Shown here: in pieces, positions 12,759 to 16,092 of the stretch | Numbering within the stretch: the first letter of the stretch is position 1 | Layout of the letters: the number at the start of each line of letters is the position of its first letter | Assembly (NCBI RefSeq): GCF_042654605.1 | Contig: NZ_JBHSGT010000035.1 | Span: 1-16,092, forward strand | Length of the DNA stretch: 16,092 bases | Source: Enterococcus_I eurekensis | Lineage (GTDB): Bacteria > Bacillota > Bacilli > Lactobacillales > Enterococcaceae | Reading direction: 5' to 3' | Position numbers and translations under genes: made by a program | The notes under the pieces: model-generated | Seen by the model: the letters and a program-made list of their open reading frames with translations, nothing else | The model's database searches: none | Told to the model about the DNA's origin: nothing

Positions 12759-13340
12759 TCAGCCCTTTAAAATTTGGTGCACGATTTTTTGTAACTCTGG
12801 CACAATTTGGGTTTCAAAATCGGGGTTCCTATTTAACCATCGAAAATTTAATGGCGACGGATGTGGAATTGGAAAATATTTTGGTAAATACTCTTGATAC
12901 GCCTTCACTGTTGCTGTCATCGTTTTTTTTACTTCTTTTTTCAAATAAGCTTTTTGCGCATAACTCCCAATTAATACAATTAATTCAACTTCCGGCATTT
13001 CTTTTAAAAGTAATGGATGCCATTTTTCAAAAAATCCAGGGCGTGGTGGTAAATCTCCTGTTTTCGCTTTGCCTGGGAAATAAAAATCTAGTGGTAAAAC
13101 AGCAATCTCACCGGTTTCATAAAAAGTTTCTTCAGACACGTTTAACCATTTTCGTAAACGATCACCACTTTGATCACGAAAAACATCTCGCCTCAACTGT
13201 GTTTTAATCCCTGGTGCTTGCCCAATCAAAACAATTTTTGTGTTTGGTGTGGCACTAAAAATTGGAGTCCAGCCTTTTTCGGTCATTTCTTTATTTTCTG
13301 GGTCATTGATAACTGCTTGTCGAATCGCTTCGATGGTCAT
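12759..13340 (-). CDS. Uracil-DNA glycosylase superfamily protein
   Basis: The 193-residue protein has the two signature motifs of the uracil-DNA glycosylase superfamily: GQAPG at 40-44 (the water-activating and loop motif, like GxxPG in families 4-5) and HPSPLN at 160-165 (the DNA-intercalation loop). Such enzymes remove uracil or related bases in repair. This compact branch lacks the cysteines of the iron-sulfur cluster of family 4, and its exact activity is untested. I prefer ATG 13340 (MTIEAIRQ) because GGGTGAGG lies just before it; an in-frame GTG at 13349 overlaps that site. The gene lies 35 bases after the alpha/beta hydrolase on the same strand and is probably co-transcribed. Confidence 0.87.
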   Translation of the reverse strand: MTIEAIRQAVINDPENKEMTEKGWTPIFSATPNTKIVLIGQAPGIKTQLRRDVFRDQSGDRLRKWLNVSEETFYETGEIAVLPLDFYFPGKAKTGDLPPRPGFFEKWHPLLLKEMPEVELIVLIGSYAQKAYLKKEVKKTMTATVKAYQEYLPKYFPIPHPSPLNFRWLNRNPDFETQIVPELQKIVHQILKG

Positions 13341-13375
13341 TTTCCTCACCCTTTCAATGGCTCGTCACGTATCGT

Positions 13376-14104
13376 TTACGCGAGCGTATTCAGCCATTCA
13401 ATTAATAGTTGACTAATGATTGCTTGTTGCTCTTCATTTGAAATCGTGGCTTCCTTATCACCTTTTTGTACGCCATAACTACCAAAACCTGCGTGATTAC
13501 CACCTTCAATTGCTTCATAAATCGTATCTTTCGGTAAATACTGTTTCGCCTCTTCATAGGTTGCTTGATTTAAAACACCATCATTCGTTGCTGTAATCGA
13601 TAAGACTGGAATTGACGAGTTCGTTAATGCCCCTTTTTCATCCGGATAACTTGCAAAAAAAATCATACCGGCAATTGATTTAGGGTTGGCTGCGATATAA
13701 CGACTTGCCATGACTCCACCTAAGGAATGTCCGGCCAAAACAAAGGATTGTTCGGGGTGTTTATTTTGAATTTCTTGCGCTCGATTTGGTGCTAAAACGG
13801 CTAGGTTTAATGGAAAATGCATTACATACACATCGTAGCCGGCTTGCGCGATTTGCTTGGCCCAAAGACTGTAACTATCTGGTTCGACGAGCCCACCCGG
13901 ATAGAAAATTAGCCCCAGTGCATTCGCCTCACCACTTGCATAAAAGGTATAATTGTCTTCTTCCTCAGCTTGTTGACTAACGATTTCAGCCTCTTTACTT
14001 GCGCCATACGTATTCATATTTATTAGGAGGTACCCTATTATCGTGACGATTCCAATCAGACTTACAATCCAAATAATAATTTTTTTACTTCTATTTTTCT
14101 TCAT
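13376..14104 (-). CDS. Membrane-anchored alpha/beta hydrolase
   Basis: From ATG 14104 the protein is 242 residues. A basic N-terminus (MKKNRSKK) and one hydrophobic helix (about 9-29) anchor it, with the enzyme outside the cell. The catalytic triad is visible as Ser127 in GHSLGG (125-130), Asp175 in TNDG and His204 in GGNHAGFG. This fits the small alpha/beta hydrolase 5 family of esterase-like enzymes. The substrate is unknown. AAGGAG lies seven bases before 14104 and four before the adjacent ATG 14107; the longer frame to 14152 lacks such a site. A very good promoter lies just upstream and would give an extremely short leader. The uracil-DNA glycosylase gene follows. Confidence 0.88.
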   Translation of the reverse strand: MKKNRSKKIIIWIVSLIGIVTIIGYLLINMNTYGASKEAEIVSQQAEEEDNYTFYASGEANALGLIFYPGGLVEPDSYSLWAKQIAQAGYDVYVMHFPLNLAVLAPNRAQEIQNKHPEQSFVLAGHSLGGVMASRYIAANPKSIAGMIFFASYPDEKGALTNSSIPVLSITATNDGVLNQATYEEAKQYLPKDTIYEAIEGGNHAGFGSYGVQKGDKEATISNEEQQAIISQLLIEWLNTLA

Positions 14105-14123
14105 CATCTCGCTCCTTTTCCTC

Positions 14124-14152
14124 ATCATAGAACAAATTGTCGATTCTTTCAA
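14124..14152 (-). promoter_or_regulatory. Promoter of the hydrolase-glycosylase pair
   Basis: On the minus strand TTGAAA (14152-14147), a 17-base spacer and TATGAT (14129-14124). The start point would fall at about 14117, the first base of the AAGGAG ribosome binding site, so the leader would be only about a dozen bases. Confidence 0.65.
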
Positions 14153-14226
14153 AGAATAAAAACAGTTTTTTCTGTACTTTATGACAGAGCCGTTCTAAAA
14201 TAAGAGAGAAATCAGAGTAAAGGGGT

Positions 14227-14904
14227 ATGTACACATAAAAAAACAACGGAATAAATCAAATTTATTATTATTATTTCGTTTCGCTATTTGGTCTTTTAAT
14301 TGCCATTTATCTTTCAGTTAAAGCTTTTAACGAAACTGATTTAGTCAAAAGAGCCTGGTTTCTTGTTTTTCAAGTATTGGTTGGTGTCTTGCTTTGTGCC
14401 TTGCCTTTTCTCGTCGAACGGCTATTGAAAATCAAAGCCTCCTCTTTTTTTAAGAAAACTTATTGGCTCTTTATTTTACTTTCGATTTTTTTAGGAACGG
14501 GTCTAGCATTTTATCTTAAAGTCCGTTATTGGGACAAATCTTTACATGCTTTTAGTGGGATGATGCTCGTCGTCTTAGGCTTAGGTCTATTGAGCCGTTT
14601 AATGCCACGCTTTAAACATCTTTCGACAGCTACGATTTTACTTTTTACTTTCTTTTTTGCGATGACATTGGGTGTCTATTGGGAATTTTACGAATTCACT
14701 TTTGATGGGTTGTTAGGCTTAAATATGCAACAATTTGCAACGATTACTGGACGTGATTTGGTTGGACGTCAATCATTGATGGATACCATGGGTGACTTAT
14801 TCGCCAATGCCATCGGAGCCAGTCTCTTTGTCCTTTATTGTCACTTTAAATTCAAGAAAGAACCGAATTGGCTAGAAATTTTTTATTTTACTGCAAACAA
14901 ATAA
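14227..14904 (+). pseudogene. Multi-spanning membrane protein (YjdF/DUF2238-like) with a damaged 5' end
   Basis: The frame ending at 14904 encodes about 220 residues of membrane protein with six or so helices. It includes the family-like segments VRYWDKSLHAFSGMMLVVLG and VYWEFYEFTFDGLLGLNM, then GRQSLMDTMGDLFANAIGA. Function is unknown. The frame is open from 14239, yet its first ATG/GTG/TTG after the stop at 14236 is a TTG at 14377 inside a helix, with no ribosome binding site. A neighbouring frame supplies a natural N-terminus, KKQRNKSNLLLLF (14238-14276), and removing one T from 14274-14276 joins the two as LLLLFVSLFGLLIAIYL. Even then no standard start is in frame: ATG 14227 reads ATG TAC ACA TAA. 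So the 5' end carries a frameshift and probably a second lesion, or sequence errors. Otherwise a shortened protein from 14377 may be made. Confidence 0.65.
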
Positions 14905-14956
14905 AAGAAGAATGGAGCTGAAACAGTAATTGTTTCGATTCCATTCTTCTTTTTTA
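14903..14956. terminator. Bidirectional two-part hairpin terminator
   Basis: AAAAGAAGAATGGA (14903-14916) pairs with TCCATTCTTCTTTT (14940-14953), and the inner GAAACA pairs with TGTTTC. T-runs on both strands serve the convergent genes on either side. Confidence 0.88.
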
Positions 14957-14969
14957 CTTAAAACTAATT

Positions 14970-15515
14970 TTATACTCGATAATTTGCACGCGGACCACCC
15001 ACGTATTTCGGACGTGAACGTAGCGCCGTCACATGCGCTCCACCTAGTTCTTTTTTCGTTGGTCGAACAGGGACTTGCACATGCTTGACGTGCATCCCAA
15101 TTGCTGTATCACCAATATCAATACCTGCTTGAGCCACAATTGCTTCAACTTCAACTGGATCATCAAAATATTTGAAAGCCGCAACCGAGCAAGCACCACC
15201 TGCGGTTAAACTCGGTAAGACTTCTACGATTTCCCAATTGTTTTTTTCAGCGACTGCTCGTTCGACAACTAGCGCCCGATTTAAATGTTCACAACCTTGA
15301 ACCGCAAGATTGAGGCCTTGTTGGTCCAAACTATTTTTTAACGTTTCGACCACCCATTCGCCAATTTCTTGGCTCGGGAATTTACCGATTTTTTTACCTA
15401 AAATTTCACTCGTACTACAACCTAAAACAAAGGTATTTCCCGCTTTTAAGTTCGCTTCTGCCAACACTTCTGTTGTCATTTGAGTTAAGTCTGCTACAAA
15501 ACTTGCTTTATCCAT
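14970..15515 (-). CDS. ywlG: TIGR01440 family protein (YwlG/DUF436-like)
   Basis: The 181-residue cytoplasmic protein matches the TIGR01440/DUF436 family, whose function is not established. Three conserved cysteines are in view: LGCSTSEILG (about 32-41), QGCEHLNRAL (about 98-107) and GGACSVAAF (about 131-139), along with the C-terminal RSRPKYVGGPRANYRV. Cysteines in such fixed contexts suggest a catalytic thiol or metal site, which is inference. The start codon overlaps the stop of the ECF gene (TAATG), so the two are translationally coupled. This link to a vitamin-type transporter hints at a role in using the imported compound. Confidence 0.9.
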   Translation of the reverse strand: MDKASFVADLTQMTTEVLAEANLKAGNTFVLGCSTSEILGKKIGKFPSQEIGEWVVETLKNSLDQQGLNLAVQGCEHLNRALVVERAVAEKNNWEIVEVLPSLTAGGACSVAAFKYFDDPVEVEAIVAQAGIDIGDTAIGMHVKHVQVPVRPTKKELGGAHVTALRSRPKYVGGPRANYRV

Positions 15516-16018
15516 TATCTTGGACCTTCTTTCATTAAAGGAAAATTGATTTTACGCATTGAGGCAATTAAAAGTAATGTTAGCATTACCCCAAAAACAT
15601 TTTGAATGACGTTACCAAAAATAGAGGCCACACCGGCTGGCCATGCATACATTAAACCAGTCGCTAACGCGTATCCTATAACCATCACCAAACTCGCTAC
15701 GACAAAACCGGTGCCATGTAACCATTTGCCACTTTTTTGGAAAAAGTAACCAGCCACGGCTCCTTGTAAGCCATGAATTATAAAAGAAGCAAAGATCCAC
15801 TGCGGATAACCCGCAAACAAATCAATCATACCGCCACTTAAAGCCCCCACCCAAAAACCACCAAGCGGGCCAAGTAAATAGGCTGCCGTATAAATCCCAA
15901 CTTCGGCCAGAGTCACGAAGCCATTCGTGGCTGGTACTGGAAAAATAAACAAGAGTGATAATACGACAGTCAATGCCGTCAGCATCGAGATGATAACTAA
16001 TTGCTTTTGTAATTTCAT
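15515..16018 (-). CDS. ECF transporter S component (substrate-binding membrane subunit)
   Basis: The start is ATG 16018 (MKLQKQLV), preceded by GAGGAGGAGC. A longer frame to the window edge has no such site. The 167-residue protein has five or six helices and the features of the PF07155-type S components: a basic N-terminus followed by ISMLTALTVVLSLLF, then GFVTLAEVGIYTAAYLLGPLGG and the helix GGMIDLFAGYPQWIFASFIIHGLQG. S components capture vitamins or precursors at the outer face and share an energising EcfA/A'/T module, which is not in this window. The substrate cannot be read from the sequence. It is the first gene of a pair with the TIGR01440 protein. Confidence 0.85.
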   Translation of the reverse strand: MKLQKQLVIISMLTALTVVLSLLFIFPVPATNGFVTLAEVGIYTAAYLLGPLGGFWVGALSGGMIDLFAGYPQWIFASFIIHGLQGAVAGYFFQKSGKWLHGTGFVVASLVMVIGYALATGLMYAWPAGVASIFGNVIQNVFGVMLTLLLIASMRKINFPLMKEGPR

Positions 16019-16034
16019 CTTTGCTCCTCCTCGT

Positions 16035-16040
16035 ATTATA
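16035..16040 (-). promoter_or_regulatory. Possible -10 box of the ECF-ywlG pair
   Basis: A perfect TATAAT on the minus strand lies 17 bases before the ECF start codon, but no acceptable -35 lies 16-18 bases further up, and the leader would be very short. The window ends 52 bases beyond, so the true promoter may be outside. Confidence 0.3.
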
Positions 16041-16092
16041 TATTTAGAAGCAAATAAAGCTCCTTGAAAACTAAATAAAAATATTTTCATTA

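Noticed and set aside
16019..16090. Longer start for the ECF protein, and a five-codon TTG leader frame near 16053
   Set aside because: ATG 16018 has an ideal ribosome binding site and a normal S-component N-terminus. The short frame is too small to support.
1..16092. CRISPR array, tRNA or rRNA genes, insertion sequence or prophage
   Set aside because: I saw no regularly spaced repeats, no cloverleaf or rRNA-like sequence, no transposase or integrase, and no long terminal inverted repeats. All long inverted repeats fit terminators.

Overview
The window looks like chromosomal DNA of a low-GC Gram-positive coccus, most likely an Enterococcus or close relative other than E. faecalis. The signs are AT-rich DNA, strong AGGAGG ribosome binding sites, TTG/GTG starts, several type II lipoproteins, and a stand-alone EF-Tu gene with streptococcus-like residues (the 'tufB' situation known in several enterococci). 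I see no tRNA, rRNA, CRISPR array, insertion sequence or phage gene. The species call is inference from protein content.

Layout. (1) 1-1,920: a monocistronic tuf gene (minus strand) and a small basic protein (plus strand). (2) 1,920-4,452: an FtsX-type permease, its ATPase and a TetR regulator, all on the minus strand. Two identical-pattern palindromic operators flank the permease promoter. This resembles the HrtBA heme-efflux systems with TetR-type heme sensors. (3) 4,453-6,260: a 54-residue membrane peptide and an OxlT-like MFS carrier. (4) 6,267-8,458: a small lipoprotein, a YghU-type glutathione transferase, and a GNAT acetyltransferase broken by a one-base frameshift. (5) 8,459-10,840: two plus-strand lipoproteins. 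The first is a YdhK/DUF1541 protein with two repeats, preceded by a possible 10-codon leader peptide and a hairpin. The second carries two FMN-binding domains, each with a DxxSGAT flavinylation motif, like PplA of the extracellular electron transfer system and the enterococcal cAD1 precursor Cad. It has a very good promoter overlapped by a cre-like palindrome. (6) 10,845-12,668: a VOC protein that has lost its start codon, a stand-alone GyrI-like effector-binding protein, and an unrecognised protein. (7) 12,759-14,954: a uracil-DNA glycosylase family protein and an anchored alpha/beta hydrolase (probable operon), and a multi-spanning membrane protein whose 5' end is damaged. (8) 14,970-16,018: an ECF transporter S component translationally coupled to a TIGR01440 (YwlG-like) protein.

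The genes form many short transcription units separated by strong, often bidirectional, terminators rather than one large system. The shared themes are cell-surface redox and metal handling (the flavinylated lipoprotein, the His/Met-rich lipoprotein, possible heme export, the glutathione transferase) and one-base lesions in three genes between 8,010 and 14,280. Those lesions are either real decay or sequencing error. The items most worth checking are the flavinylated lipoprotein with its control region and pheromone-like signal peptide, the leader peptide and hairpin before the DUF1541 lipoprotein, the twin operators of the HrtBA-like pump, and the missing start codon of the VOC gene.
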